64,000 nt of DNA. Origin: Chryseobacterium lacus. Its GTDB lineage: Bacteria > Bacteroidota > Bacteroidia > Flavobacteriales > Weeksellaceae. Both the position numbers and the translations under genes were made by a program. Below the pieces are notes generated by a model. It did not search any database and had not been told where the DNA came from. It worked only from the letters and a program-made list of their open reading frames with translations. This document shows, one piece after another, positions 35,024-44,096 of this stretch. Location: NCBI RefSeq assembly GCF_003336205.1, contig NZ_QPIE01000005.1, forward strand, positions 216,462 to 280,461, given 5' to 3'. The first letter of the stretch is position 1. Every line of letters begins with the position of its first letter.

Positions 35024-35593
35024 CTACTTTCCATTTTTGCTGAAGCTGTTGATTTTTTCATCCAGCTGTTCTTTCGTCATCATACTCATGTATTCATCTG
35101 TCCTGTTTTTCTTCCTCATAAAAGTAAACGGAATCCCGCTGCCATCCCAGCTTTCAAAATTTTTGGCAAAAAAGTCTTCGTTCAGAAGCGTTCCGTCTAA
35201 AAGAATAATATTCTCCGACAGTTCTTTTTCTTCGGCAAAATCCTTCACCTTCGTATCCCAGTCGCTTTTCTGATCAAGGCTGATGAAAGTAAATTTTACT
35301 GGCTGACCTTTCAGCTCCTCCATCTTTTCTTTAAAATGAGGGATTTCACGGATACAAGGACCGCACCAAGTGGCGAAGAAATTGGTAACATACAACGTGT
35401 CATTCTCTTTCGCAGAAAGAAATTCTGTCACCTGTTCCGGAGAATATTCAATCGATTTAAAAGCTGAAACCGGAGGAGTATCTGCTACTATACTGCTGTC
35501 GGTATCAGAAAATTCTGTTTCGGCAACGGTTTCTTTTTTAGTACAGGAGCCGAGCACAGCAATGGCAAACAGAGATAGAAGGAATTTCTTCAT
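35024..35593 (-). CDS. TlpA-like thioredoxin-fold lipoprotein
   Basis: 189 residues. Lipoprotein signal with lipobox LGSC (Cys at about 17). The thioredoxin-fold domain has the redox motif in FFATWCGPCIREIPHF (WCGPC) and GIPFTFM with the cis-Pro. It would act in the periplasm as a thiol:disulfide reductase or in cytochrome c/heme maturation. It precedes an iron-chelate ABC permease and ATPase, which hints at a link to heme or iron handling. Its start codon is only 26 bp from the divergent reductase gene. Confidence 0.9.
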   Translation of the reverse strand: MKKFLLSLFAIAVLGSCTKKETVAETEFSDTDSSIVADTPPVSAFKSIEYSPEQVTEFLSAKENDTLYVTNFFATWCGPCIREIPHFKEKMEELKGQPVKFTFISLDQKSDWDTKVKDFAEEKELSENIILLDGTLLNEDFFAKNFESWDGSGIPFTFMRKKNRTDEYMSMMTKEQLDEKINSFSKNGK

Positions 35594-35603
35594 AAATTTT
35601 TAT

Positions 35604-35611
35604 TATTTTTG
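35604..35611 (+). promoter_or_regulatory. -7 box of the reductase gene
   Basis: TATTTTTG, a perfect TAnnTTTG, only 8 nt before the start codon at 35620. The mRNA would have a leader of a few bases at most, so this gene may be close to leaderless. Confidence 0.45.
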
Positions 35612-35619
35612 AATGAAAT

Positions 35620-36744
35620 ATGGAAAATCAAATACACCATGCAAGGCAGTACACATTTCACAGCCTAAAATTAGCGAAAAAGCAGCAGATCACCAAAAAT
35701 ACCTTTACATTAGCGTTTGAAATTCCTGCCGATCTCAGGAAGAATTTTCAGTTTGAAGCCGGCCAATATGTAGGGTTGAAATATTATCATCAGGGTGAAC
35801 TGTACATTAAAGATTTTTCAATGACCAATGCTCCTCATGAAGAAGGCATCGTGTTGGGAATTAAAATCAATTCCGAAGAAAGTTCAGTACGTGAGCTGTT
35901 TGAACAGTATTCTGAAGGCGATTTTATAGAAGTCTCAGAACCGAAAGGAAGATTTACGATTGTTTCCAAACCGCATGAGTTCAGAACCATCGTAGGTTTT
36001 GCTGCCGGAATTGGAATTACGCCATTACTCAGCCATTTCAAACATATTTTACATACAGAACCGCGAACAAGGCTTTTTCTGTTTTACGGAAATAAAGACA
36101 GGGAAAGTGTCGCTTTCAAAGATGTTTTAGACGATTTGCAGAAACAGCACAGCGAAAGACTGGAAATTCATTATTTTTATTCCAGAGAAAAAATTGGTGA
36201 CCCGTTATCAGAAGGGCGGCTGGATGAAAAAAAACTTCATCTTATCATCAATCAGATTTTGCATCTGGACGATACCGACGAAGAAAGCACGGTTTGGGAT
36301 GCGGTGGACGAAGTCCTGATTTGCGGAAAGGGACCGATGATAAAGTCGATTGCCAATGCTTGTCATCAACACGGTATTCTCAAAAATAATATTCATTTTG
36401 AGCTTTTTGAAGAATATAATGAAGATATTTATCCTGTAGAAGTGAAATTTCCGTTGGTGGAAAATATTCGCGTTTCTTTCCGGTATAATGGAGAACAATA
36501 TGAAACCGTGTTGGAAAATAATAAAAATAAACTGCTGCAAAGCCTTTCTATACTGAAGTTTCCGGTACCTTTTTCCTGTAAATCGGGAATTTGTGGAAGC
36601 TGCGAATGTCGCCTTCAGGAAGGAAAAGTAGAACTGCTGGAAAATGAATATCTTACTGAAAATGAAGAGCAAAAAGGAAATATTTTGGCCTGTATGTCGT
36701 ATGCTTTGACCGATACCATCAGATTAGATTTTGACAACGTTTGA
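35620..36744 (+). CDS. Ferredoxin-NAD(P)H reductase with C-terminal [2Fe-2S] domain (PaaE-like)
   Basis: 374 residues. Flavin domain (EAGQYVGLKYYHQGELYIKD, FSMTNAP for FAD), NAD(P)-binding domain (GFAAGIGITPLLSHF, LFYGNKDRESVAF), then a plant-type ferredoxin domain with CKSGICGSCECRL and a final Cys in ILACMSYA, four Cys for the [2Fe-2S] cluster. PaaE-type reductases pass electrons from NADPH to an oxygenase; no phenylacetate genes are near, so another partner (desaturase or hydroxylase) is more likely. Confidence 0.9.
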   Translation: MENQIHHARQYTFHSLKLAKKQQITKNTFTLAFEIPADLRKNFQFEAGQYVGLKYYHQGELYIKDFSMTNAPHEEGIVLGIKINSEESSVRELFEQYSEGDFIEVSEPKGRFTIVSKPHEFRTIVGFAAGIGITPLLSHFKHILHTEPRTRLFLFYGNKDRESVAFKDVLDDLQKQHSERLEIHYFYSREKIGDPLSEGRLDEKKLHLIINQILHLDDTDEESTVWDAVDEVLICGKGPMIKSIANACHQHGILKNNIHFELFEEYNEDIYPVEVKFPLVENIRVSFRYNGEQYETVLENNKNKLLQSLSILKFPVPFSCKSGICGSCECRLQEGKVELLENEYLTENEEQKGNILACMSYALTDTIRLDFDNV

Positions 36745-37358
36745 GAAGACTCATCAACATAATAAAATCTTTTTTTGTGATCGCAGAAATCTGCGTTCTA
36801 CTGATTATTTTGGCCAATATTTGGGTGTCTTCAGAAACGAACGGCAGAACTTTTAACAGAATTTCAAAGATTCCGCCGCGGGAAACAGCGCTGGTTTTAG
36901 GCACTTCTCCCAGAATGGTTTCAGGAGCCGCAAATCCTTATTTTCTTAAAAGAATGGAAGCCGCTGCTTTGCTTTTTCATCATGGAAAAATTAAAAAAAT
37001 TATTGTAAGCGGAGAAAAGAGCCAAGGTTATGATGAACCAGCCGCCATGAAGAGATTTTTGGTGTATCAGGAAGGTGTACCAGAAAATATTATTATTGAA
37101 GATCCGGAAGGTTTCAATACTCACAGAAGCATTTTACGATGCAAAGAAGTGTATCACGAAAAGAATATTATCATTGTTTCGCAAGGTTTTCATAATCTGA
37201 GAGCACTGTTTTTCGCCAGAAATAACGGCATGGATGCGCTGGGGTTTGATGCACAGGATGTCCTGAAACCCGAGAGTTTCTACCGTAATCAGGCTCGGGA
37301 AATTCTCGCAAGAGTTTTAGCCGTGGTATATTTCGTTTTCGGAATTTCTCCAGATTAG
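36741..37358 (+). CDS. SanA/YdcF-like (DUF218) membrane-anchored protein
   Basis: 205 residues. A TTG start overlaps the stop codon of the reductase gene (TTGA), so translation is probably coupled. One N-terminal membrane helix (SFFVIAEICVLLIILANIWV) is followed by the DUF218 domain: ALVLGTSPRM, KKIIVSGEKSQGYDEPAAM, EDPEGFNTHRSILRC, and IIIVSQGFHNLRALFFA. E. coli SanA affects vancomycin entry at high temperature; a role in the cell envelope is inferred. The gene ends overlapping tamL by 4 nt in convergent orientation. Confidence 0.88.
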   Translation: MRRLINIIKSFFVIAEICVLLIILANIWVSSETNGRTFNRISKIPPRETALVLGTSPRMVSGAANPYFLKRMEAAALLFHHGKIKKIIVSGEKSQGYDEPAAMKRFLVYQEGVPENIIIEDPEGFNTHRSILRCKEVYHEKNIIIVSQGFHNLRALFFARNNGMDALGFDAQDVLKPESFYRNQAREILARVLAVVYFVFGISPD

Positions 37359-39916
37359 AAAGGATATCCGAAAGCAATGTTTACCGTAGGTTGCAACGGT
37401 TTTATTTTACTGATTCTCCAGCGTTCTCCATCAGGTTGGTTTGGATCATAAATTTTGTAGGCGAAATCTGCACGAAGCGTGATATAGGCAATATTCAGCC
37501 TGAGTCCGATGCCACTTCCTATTCCCATTTGTTTCCAGAATTTATTGAATTTGAAATCATCTCCAAATCCGGTATCTTTCAAACTCCAGATGTTTCCCAT
37601 ATCTGTAAAAACAGCGGTTTCATACAGGTTGGTAATGGGAATCCGATATTCTACGCTGGTAGTGAGTTTCACGTTATCCATGGCAAACATTCTGATTCTT
37701 TCATCCAGCTGCGAATCTGCAGGACCCAAACCGCCGTAAGGCCTCCACGCCCGAATATCATTGGAACCACCATTAAAATAAGACCGGACAAAAGGCATTT
37801 GATTTGAATTTCCATAAGGAATTCCCAGGCCAATAAACTGTCTCAAAGCCAAGGTTTGATTGCCAAAAGTGAAGTATTTTCTGACATCAAAATCAAATTT
37901 TACAAATTGGGAAAACGGAACTTTAAAAATGGTTTTTTGTTCACCCGTCGTGATTCCCTGTTGCGAAGCATCTTTCACAAAAAGATCAAGAACATTTCCC
38001 GCTACTTCTATTTTTCCATTAAAATAGAAAGGATTCAGATATTCTTTTTTCCCGATTTCGTTATAAATAAAATTGTAAATAAAAGAGGAAATAAGTACAT
38101 CCTGAGTCTGCCGGTCTTTGTTGATCAATGATTGCCGGAAACTGTTGTAATTGTTCAGCTCACCTCCGGAAAGACTGTTCACGTAGGCTTCATCTTTAAT
38201 AATCATAGAAGAAAGCTCGTCTGACGAAATTTGTCCGTTCAGAAACTGTTGATACAACATCGGGGAATAATTCTGGAAAGCCTGATCTCTGAAAATCTGG
38301 TCTTTGGTGAAATATTCATAATATAAATCCTTGTTTCTTGTCAAACTGAGTTGGGTATTAAATAAGGTAAGCCGGTGCGAAACGATATCATTCACATTGG
38401 CTTGATACGAAAGTCCTGTATTGAAATTAATTCTTTCCAAACCGATATTTTTCTGAAAACCTACACCCAGATTAATGGATGAAGTAGGAGAGTACCGCTT
38501 CGGAATGAGTTTGTAATAATTGAACGGCAACAATAATTTCGGGAAACTGAGCGCGGCATTGGCAGAAAATTCATGAGCCCAGGTTCTGCTTCCGGGATCT
38601 TTGGTATCCTGCACCAATCCCGTAATCCAAGAAACCGAAGTGTTAAGGTTTTGTGCACCGCCAAAAAGATTTCTCGTGGTGAGATCTACGGAAGGCGAAA
38701 CTGCAATACTCATCAATTGGGAATAATTAATATCGCCTGAGATTTTCAGATCATACTTCGGAAGCGGAGCCAGATAATAACTAACGTCGATGATGCTGTC
38801 GCTTTGCTTGCGAAGTCCTTCCCGGTAAGAAATAATGCTGAAATTGTTCATCGCCTGAAAGTTTCGTCGGGTAAGATCCAGGTTTCTCTGGTCGTAAACC
38901 TCACCTTTTCTTAAAATAACCGGCCGCCACAATGTTCTGGTTTTGTATCGTTCATCCTGTTTAAAGAAATTGATTCCAAGTAAAGAATCTTTTTTGGCGG
39001 TGAGTGTATCAGCAATTTTATCTACTACAAAAACCCGTATATCGCCGATGGTGGCAACTTTGTAAGGAGAATCTAAAGAATCCTTATGAATTTCCATTGT
39101 TAACGGAACCTGCTTTCTGCTGTTCAGGGTATCTGCAGTGAAATAAATTTCCTGTCCGCTGTTGTTAAATTCATAATATCCCTTGTCCCTCATCAGAGTA
39201 TTGATTCTTTTCACTTCCTGTTCCAAAACGGTCTGATCCAGAATTTCGTTGGATCGTATTAGGCTTTTATTCAAATCGATTTCATAGATATTTTTAATAT
39301 TTGGATCAGGAATGTTATAATACGATTCGCTGATATAAGTAGGATTTTTGGGAGTAATCAGATAATTTACCTCGGCTTTTTTTGCAGCGGAATCCAGATC
39401 GTGGCTGTATTTTGTTTCGGCATCCCAATAGCCGCGGTACACCAGTCTTTTCCTGATGGAATTGGCGCTGGTTTCACTTTTCGACTGATCCAGAATCACC
39501 GGAGCCTGTCCTACAGTATGAAAAAAGCGGTTCCAGAAAAGATTTTTTCCGACATATTCTTCATGGCCGTACTTTATAAAAAGAGAATCCCTCAGTTTCT
39601 GATTTCTCATTTCGCTGGGATAGGTCATGTATTCGTTCAGAATGGTATCGTATTTCGGATTCGCCATATTGTACATCCAAAGTCCTAAGGGAAAAAGAAA
39701 CAGCTGCTTGGAGTTCGGTTTTTGGGCTACATAATCGTGCAGTTCGTCCTCATACACTTTTTCATTTTCAAACCTGAAATTGTTTTTTACAAGCAAATAT
39801 TCCCCGTCAGGAACTTTTTTAGTTGTACTACAGGCATAAAGCAAGAAAATTGCGGTTGCGAGAGATAGAAATATATGATATTTTTGAAAATATTTTCCTG
39901 AATGCTTACGGCTCAT
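37355..39916 (-). CDS. tamL: BamA/TamA-family outer-membrane lipoprotein (TamL-like)
   Basis: 853 residues. The N-terminus has a lipobox (LYAC, Cys at about 29), which separates TamL of Bacteroidota from unlipidated TamA. POTRA-like repeats fill the first half. The C-terminal half is an Omp85 beta-barrel with RQFIGLGIPYGNS and SYFNGGSNDIRAW, near the conserved lid-loop motif, and ends in AFGYPF with the terminal aromatic. It likely works with TamB in outer-membrane protein insertion; tamB is not adjacent here. Its 5' end overlaps the divergent trmH-type gene by 15 nt. Confidence 0.85.
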   Translation of the reverse strand: MSRKHSGKYFQKYHIFLSLATAIFLLYACSTTKKVPDGEYLLVKNNFRFENEKVYEDELHDYVAQKPNSKQLFLFPLGLWMYNMANPKYDTILNEYMTYPSEMRNQKLRDSLFIKYGHEEYVGKNLFWNRFFHTVGQAPVILDQSKSETSANSIRKRLVYRGYWDAETKYSHDLDSAAKKAEVNYLITPKNPTYISESYYNIPDPNIKNIYEIDLNKSLIRSNEILDQTVLEQEVKRINTLMRDKGYYEFNNSGQEIYFTADTLNSRKQVPLTMEIHKDSLDSPYKVATIGDIRVFVVDKIADTLTAKKDSLLGINFFKQDERYKTRTLWRPVILRKGEVYDQRNLDLTRRNFQAMNNFSIISYREGLRKQSDSIIDVSYYLAPLPKYDLKISGDINYSQLMSIAVSPSVDLTTRNLFGGAQNLNTSVSWITGLVQDTKDPGSRTWAHEFSANAALSFPKLLLPFNYYKLIPKRYSPTSSINLGVGFQKNIGLERINFNTGLSYQANVNDIVSHRLTLFNTQLSLTRNKDLYYEYFTKDQIFRDQAFQNYSPMLYQQFLNGQISSDELSSMIIKDEAYVNSLSGGELNNYNSFRQSLINKDRQTQDVLISSFIYNFIYNEIGKKEYLNPFYFNGKIEVAGNVLDLFVKDASQQGITTGEQKTIFKVPFSQFVKFDFDVRKYFTFGNQTLALRQFIGLGIPYGNSNQMPFVRSYFNGGSNDIRAWRPYGGLGPADSQLDERIRMFAMDNVKLTTSVEYRIPITNLYETAVFTDMGNIWSLKDTGFGDDFKFNKFWKQMGIGSGIGLRLNIAYITLRADFAYKIYDPNQPDGERWRISKIKPLQPTVNIAFGYPF
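39856..39886 (+). promoter_or_regulatory. Promoter of the TrmH-type gene, inside tamL
   Basis: TTG at 39856-39858, a 20-nt spacer and TATTTTTG at 39879-39886 fit the Bacteroidota promoter. It lies within the first codons of tamL on the opposite strand and 15 nt before the methyltransferase start. Confidence 0.55.
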
Positions 39917-40636
39917 ACAATAAAGATATTACAGTCTCTGGATAGAAAGAAGTTTCGCCAAAAATACAATTTGTTTCTCGTGGAAGGAAACAAAAATATA
40001 CGGGAACTGTTCTCTTCAGAGTATAAAATTAATGAAATATTTTCTATAAATCCCACCGAACTGGACTTTCCGGAAGCTAATATATTGGAAATCAGCGCTC
40101 GCGAACTGAAAAAAATTAGCTTTCTTCAGCACCCAAAAGATTCCGTTGCAGTTTGCGAAATAAAAGGAAATACCTTTTTGGAAAATTGCGCTATACAGCT
40201 TATTCTGGACGGAATTCAGGATCCCGGAAATATGGGAACCATCATCCGGCTTGCCGATTGGTTTGGAATTGAACAGATCATTTGCTCGGAAGATACGGTG
40301 GATTTCTACAATCCTAAAGTCATTCAGGCCAGCATGGGATCTTTCACAAGGGTTAATATTGTTTATCAAAATCTGAAAGAGGTTCTTGAAAACTCCATAA
40401 ACGTCAATCTCGGAACAGATATGTCCGGCGAAAATATCTATACCTTCCCGTTTCCAGAAAAAATAAATTTGCTTTTAGGTAACGAAGGCAACGGAATTCG
40501 CCCTGAAACTGAGCAACTTTTGCATCACAAAATCACCATTCCCCGGTTTGGAAATCATCAGTCTACCGAAAGCCTAAATGTTTCCATGGCAGCAGGAATT
40601 ATTTTGGGACAGATTTTTTCAAAGAAATCACCCTAA
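39902..40636 (+). CDS. TrmH/SpoU-family RNA 2'-O-ribose methyltransferase
   Basis: 244 residues. SPOUT fold with a knot: N-terminal substrate-binding domain (KFRQKYNLFLVEGNKNIREL), then LILDGIQDPGNMGTIIRLADW (motif 1 with Asn and Arg), LLLGNEGNGIRPE (motif 2) and QSTESLNVSMAAGIILGQIF (motif 3, SAM binding). It methylates a ribose in rRNA or tRNA; the exact base is unknown. The start at 39902 is supported by the family N-terminus, although it overlaps tamL head to head. Its 3' end overlaps the aldehyde dehydrogenase gene by 9 nt. Confidence 0.92.
   Translation: MLTAHTIKILQSLDRKKFRQKYNLFLVEGNKNIRELFSSEYKINEIFSINPTELDFPEANILEISARELKKISFLQHPKDSVAVCEIKGNTFLENCAIQLILDGIQDPGNMGTIIRLADWFGIEQIICSEDTVDFYNPKVIQASMGSFTRVNIVYQNLKEVLENSINVNLGTDMSGENIYTFPFPEKINLLLGNEGNGIRPETEQLLHHKITIPRFGNHQSTESLNVSMAAGIILGQIFSKKSP
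39959..39966 (-). promoter_or_regulatory. -7 box of tamL, inside the TrmH-type gene
   Basis: On the minus strand this reads TATTTTTG, a perfect TAnnTTTG, 42 nt before the tamL start codon and inside the opposite gene's coding sequence. Confidence 0.45.
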
Positions 40637-41992
40637 AAGTCTTTTGATCCACTTCAATTTATTTTCTGAATACGGCGGATATTTTAAGTTCGGTTCGCCC
40701 CACCATTTGCGATGTAATACCGCTTTTTGATGTGAAAAAGTTTCAAAACTGAACCTGCCGTGATAATGGCCCATCCCTGAATTTCCCACACCTCCGAATG
40801 GAAGATGAGGATTGCTCAGATGCATGATTACATCATTGATACAGCCGCCGCCAAAGGAAACGAGAGAAGTAAATAATTTCTTTTCGTCTTCCTTGTTGGT
40901 GAAAAGATAAGCAGCTAGCGGCTTCTCTCTGCTCTGAATTTCGGTCAGAGCTTCGCGGAAATATGGATAGGTGAGAACAGGCAAAATAGGGCCGAAAATC
41001 TCTTCTTCCATCATCTTGTCATCCCAAGAAATGTTGTGAAGAATGGTAGGTTCTATAAAGAGTCGGGAACGGTCATGATTTCCGCCGGTATAGATTTTTT
41101 CAGGATCGATGAGCTGAACCAGCCGATCAAAGTTTTTTTCATTAATAATCCTTGTATAATGTTCACTGTCAGGTTGGTAATTAAACTGCTGAATATAACT
41201 TCGGAGATATTCCAGGAATTTATCTTTTATTTTTTCATTCACTAATACATAATCCGGAGCAACGCAAGTCTGGCCACCGTTCAGAAATTTTCCCCAAACG
41301 ATTCTTTTGGCCGCGATTTGAAAGTCGGCACTTTCGGTGACAATCGCAGGCGATTTTCCTCCGAGTTCCAGAACAATGGGCGTTAGGTGTTTTGCCGCTG
41401 CTTCATACACGATTTTTCCAACACGGGTACTTCCGGTAAAGAAAATCTTATCGAACTTGAGTTGGAGAATTTCAGTGGTTTCCTCCACGCCTCCTTGGGC
41501 AACATGCAGCAATTCGGGATCAAAATTTTCGTTGATGATTTTTGCCATAGCCACCATGGTGTTTGCTGCTACTTCGCTGGGTTTGATGATGCAGGTATTT
41601 CCTGCAGCGATGGCTGCCACCATCGGTGAAAGCGAAAGTTGATATGGATAATTCCATGCTCCGATCACCAGAACATTTCCCAAAGGTTCAAAATAAATCC
41701 GGCTGCGCCCGGGAATATTCGCCAGGTTGGTCGCCACTTTCCGGGGTTTTGAGAGTCGTTTCAGATTTTTAAAAAAATACTCGATATCGTTTAAAACTAA
41801 AGAAATTTCAGTGGTAAAAGTGTCAAAACGGGATTTTCCGAAATCCTGATGAATCGCTTCATACAGCATTTCCTCATGTTCTTGGAGTACCGATTTCAGT
41901 TTTTCAAGCTGCTGAATTCTATAGCTCACATTTTTTGTTTTATGAGTAGCAAAGAAAACTTTCTGCTGATGCAGAATATGATGGATATTCAT
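40628..41992 (-). CDS. NAD(P)-dependent aldehyde dehydrogenase
   Basis: 454 residues, the shorter class 3 (ALDH3-like, YwdH-type) form. It oxidises aldehydes, often fatty aldehydes, to acids. Motifs: PLGNVLVIGAWNYPYQLSL, IIKPSEVAANT, FFTGSTRVGKIVYEAA for NAD, VLELGGKSPAIV with the catalytic Glu, and NGGQTCVAPDYVLV with the catalytic Cys. There is no N-terminal extension and no signal peptide. It ends inside the 3' end of the convergent methyltransferase gene. Confidence 0.93.
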   Translation of the reverse strand: MNIHHILHQQKVFFATHKTKNVSYRIQQLEKLKSVLQEHEEMLYEAIHQDFGKSRFDTFTTEISLVLNDIEYFFKNLKRLSKPRKVATNLANIPGRSRIYFEPLGNVLVIGAWNYPYQLSLSPMVAAIAAGNTCIIKPSEVAANTMVAMAKIINENFDPELLHVAQGGVEETTEILQLKFDKIFFTGSTRVGKIVYEAAAKHLTPIVLELGGKSPAIVTESADFQIAAKRIVWGKFLNGGQTCVAPDYVLVNEKIKDKFLEYLRSYIQQFNYQPDSEHYTRIINEKNFDRLVQLIDPEKIYTGGNHDRSRLFIEPTILHNISWDDKMMEEEIFGPILPVLTYPYFREALTEIQSREKPLAAYLFTNKEDEKKLFTSLVSFGGGCINDVIMHLSNPHLPFGGVGNSGMGHYHGRFSFETFSHQKAVLHRKWWGEPNLKYPPYSENKLKWIKRLLG

Positions 41993-42102
41993 TACTTTTA
42001 AGTTTAGTAAGAGAGTGGATTTTCAGAAACAAATGTAACTGAAAAAAGGCTTTGCTTTAGGTTAAACATTTCAAAAATAGCGTTAAAAACTTTATAAAAA
42101 TA

Positions 42103-42908
42103 ATGGATTTTAAACATAAAACTTTGTTGGTCACCGGCGGCTGTTCGGGAGTCGGAAAAATCATGGCAAGAAAAGGGTTGAAAAAGGGGTTTCAAAACTG
42201 ATCATCATTGATATTAATGAATCCGTGCTGGTGCAGACAAAATCGGAATTTTCACACTGGGAAAAAGAGATACTGATTTATCCCTGCGATCTTGCCGATG
42301 TTACCCAAATCCGTGAGGTTTCAGAAAAAATAAAGAATGAAGTAGGAAATGTCGATATTCTCATCAACAATGCAGGTGTGGTTACCGGAAAATACTTTCA
42401 TGAACATACCCATGAAAATATAGAACAATCCATGCTGATCAATTCATGCGCACCGATGCATTTGACGCTGGAATTTCTTCCGGAAATGATGGTAAGAAAT
42501 CATGGTGCTGTGTGTACAGTGGCGTCTTCAGCAGGGCTGATTTCGAATCCGAAAATGTCAGTATATGCTGCGTCAAAATGGGCTGCAGTAGGGTGGAGCG
42601 ACAGTGTGCGGCTGGAAATGAAACAACTGGGAAAAAATATTTCCTTCACCACGATTATGCCTTTTTTCATCAATACGGGAATGTTCGATGGCGTGAAATC
42701 TAAAATTCTGCCGATGCTGGATCCTGAAAAAACATCAGAAAGGATCATCCGTGCTATAGAAAAGGAAAGGAAAATGCTCGCGATGCCGCTTCCGTATTGG
42801 TTTATCAGGTTTTCTCAGGGAATTCTTCCACTCTCCGTATTCGATTGGGTGATGCGCGATGTTCTGGGAATTTATGACACGATGAAGGAGTTTAAAGGAA
42901 GAGGTTGA
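42103..42908 (+). pseudogene. SDR-family oxidoreductase with a single-base frameshift
   Basis: Starts MDFKHKTLLVTGGCSGVGKIMAR, the NAD(P)-binding Rossmann start of a short-chain dehydrogenase, but the frame stops at TGA after 32 codons. The frame that follows continues the same protein (VSKLIIIDINES, LINNAGVV, and the catalytic YAASKWA) to 42908. Adding one G after the TTG at 42178-42180 would restore one protein of about 269 residues. So this is either a recent pseudogene or a sequencing error next to A and G runs. The downstream frame alone lacks the cofactor-binding glycines. Confidence 0.8.
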
Positions 42909-42919
42909 TTAAAGAAGAA

Positions 42920-43101
42920 ATGGAAACAAAGTTTGCTGTCATTATAGTTTTTGCTTAGTTACTCATATTTTTAATTTGGGGATACGCACCAAGAGGAATT
43001 ACTTGAAAAGCAGAGAGGATGATTAGGGAGAAATTGTAGAACTATGGATCGCTATTGTTTTTTCAATTTTAGCAATCATATTCCTTTTGTTTTTTCAATA
43101 A
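42920..43101 (+). pseudogene. Possible decayed small membrane protein gene(s)
   Basis: ATG at 42920 opens METKFAVIIVFA, then a TAG; the same frame continues hydrophobic (LLIFLIWGYAP). A second frame nearby encodes WIAIVFSILAIIFLLFF to a stop at 43101. Both look like remains of one or two short membrane proteins. Support is weak. Confidence 0.25.
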
Positions 43102-43103
43102 AA

Positions 43104-43130
43104 AAAACCGGCTCATGCGAACCGGTTTTA
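43104..43130 (-). terminator. Terminator of the rpsF-rpsR-rplI operon
   Basis: AAACCGG and CCGGTTT form a perfect stem; on the minus strand the stem is followed by a run of T. It lies 20 nt after the rplI stop. Confidence 0.8.
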
Positions 43131-43150
43131 TCTTTAGTGACGGGAAAATA

Positions 43151-43675
43151 TTAAGCTTCCTCAGTCTTGGTTTCTTCTGCAGCAGCTGCTGGTTTTGCAG
43201 TTTCCTTAGGAGCCGGAGCTTCTACAGGAGCGTCGGAGATTACATCGAACTCATAGTTGTATTCCACATCTCTGTGAAGTCTTACAAGCGCGGTGAATTT
43301 ACCTGTTCTCTTAATATTGTTTCCTGGAATCTTGATGTATTTTCTGTCGATTTCTACACCCGCTTTTGCCAGTTCTTCAGAAAGATTCGCATTGTTGATA
43401 GAACCGAAAAGCTTGTCGCCGGATCCTACTTTGGTAGCAATCGTAAGCGGAGTTTTTTTCAGTTGCTCTACTTTTGCTTGTGCATCAGCAACTAATTTTG
43501 CTTCTTCTTCTTTTCTGGATTCCAGAGTTGCAGCAAGGGTAGCCTTGTTTTTTGGTGTAGCCAGAGCAGCATACCCCTGTGGAATCAGGAAGTTTCTTGC
43601 GTATCCCGGTTTTACTTTTACAGTATCAAACTCAAGTCCTAAGTTTTCTACGTCTTTTTTTAGAATAATTTCCAT
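43151..43675 (-). CDS. rplI: 50S ribosomal protein L9
   Basis: Binds 23S rRNA at the base of the L1 stalk. The N-terminal domain is intact (MEIILKKDVENLGLEFDTVKV spans the start; VKPGYARNFLIPQGYA follows), then the long helix and C-terminal domain. It is 174 residues, about 25 longer than usual, because of a C-terminal Ala/Pro/Glu/Lys-rich tail. Last gene of rpsF-rpsR-rplI. Confidence 0.97.
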   Translation of the reverse strand: MEIILKKDVENLGLEFDTVKVKPGYARNFLIPQGYAALATPKNKATLAATLESRKEEEAKLVADAQAKVEQLKKTPLTIATKVGSGDKLFGSINNANLSEELAKAGVEIDRKYIKIPGNNIKRTGKFTALVRLHRDVEYNYEFDVISDAPVEAPAPKETAKPAAAAEETKTEEA

Positions 43676-43767
43676 TGTTGTCCTTTTTGTTTTAAAGTTA
43701 GGTGCGGTTTTTTCGCAACCAACAAATTAATAATGTTGTGAACCTTACTTTTCGGTTCTTTTAAGTC

Positions 43768-44070
43768 TTATTTCAGCATATCTGCCACATACGGCATCAG
43801 AGCGAGGTGTCTTGCTCTTTTGATGGCTGCGGATACTTTTCTTTGGTATTTCAAAGAAGTTCCTGTATATCTTCTTGGAAGAATTTTCCCTTGCTCGTTT
43901 ACGAACTGAAGAAGGAAATCAGCATCTTTATAATCTACATGTTTGATTCCGTATTTTTTGAATCTACAGTATTTCTTTTCAGATTTTGTATTGATGTCCA
44001 GCGGAGTAAGGAATTTTACTTCAGATTCTCCTCCGGCTGAGGCTTGTTTTGCCATTTCATCTATTGCCAT
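43768..44070 (-). CDS. rpsR: 30S ribosomal protein S18
   Basis: 100 residues with the S18 core: [55 protein letters not shown]. It binds S6 on the small-subunit platform; the genes are side by side (26-bp gap). The N-terminus is about 20 residues longer than in E. coli. Confidence 0.97.
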   Translation of the reverse strand: MAIDEMAKQASAGGESEVKFLTPLDINTKSEKKYCRFKKYGIKHVDYKDADFLLQFVNEQGKILPRRYTGTSLKYQRKVSAAIKRARHLALMPYVADMLK

Positions 44071-44096
44071 TGTACTATTTTTTTTAGGATTAAAGA

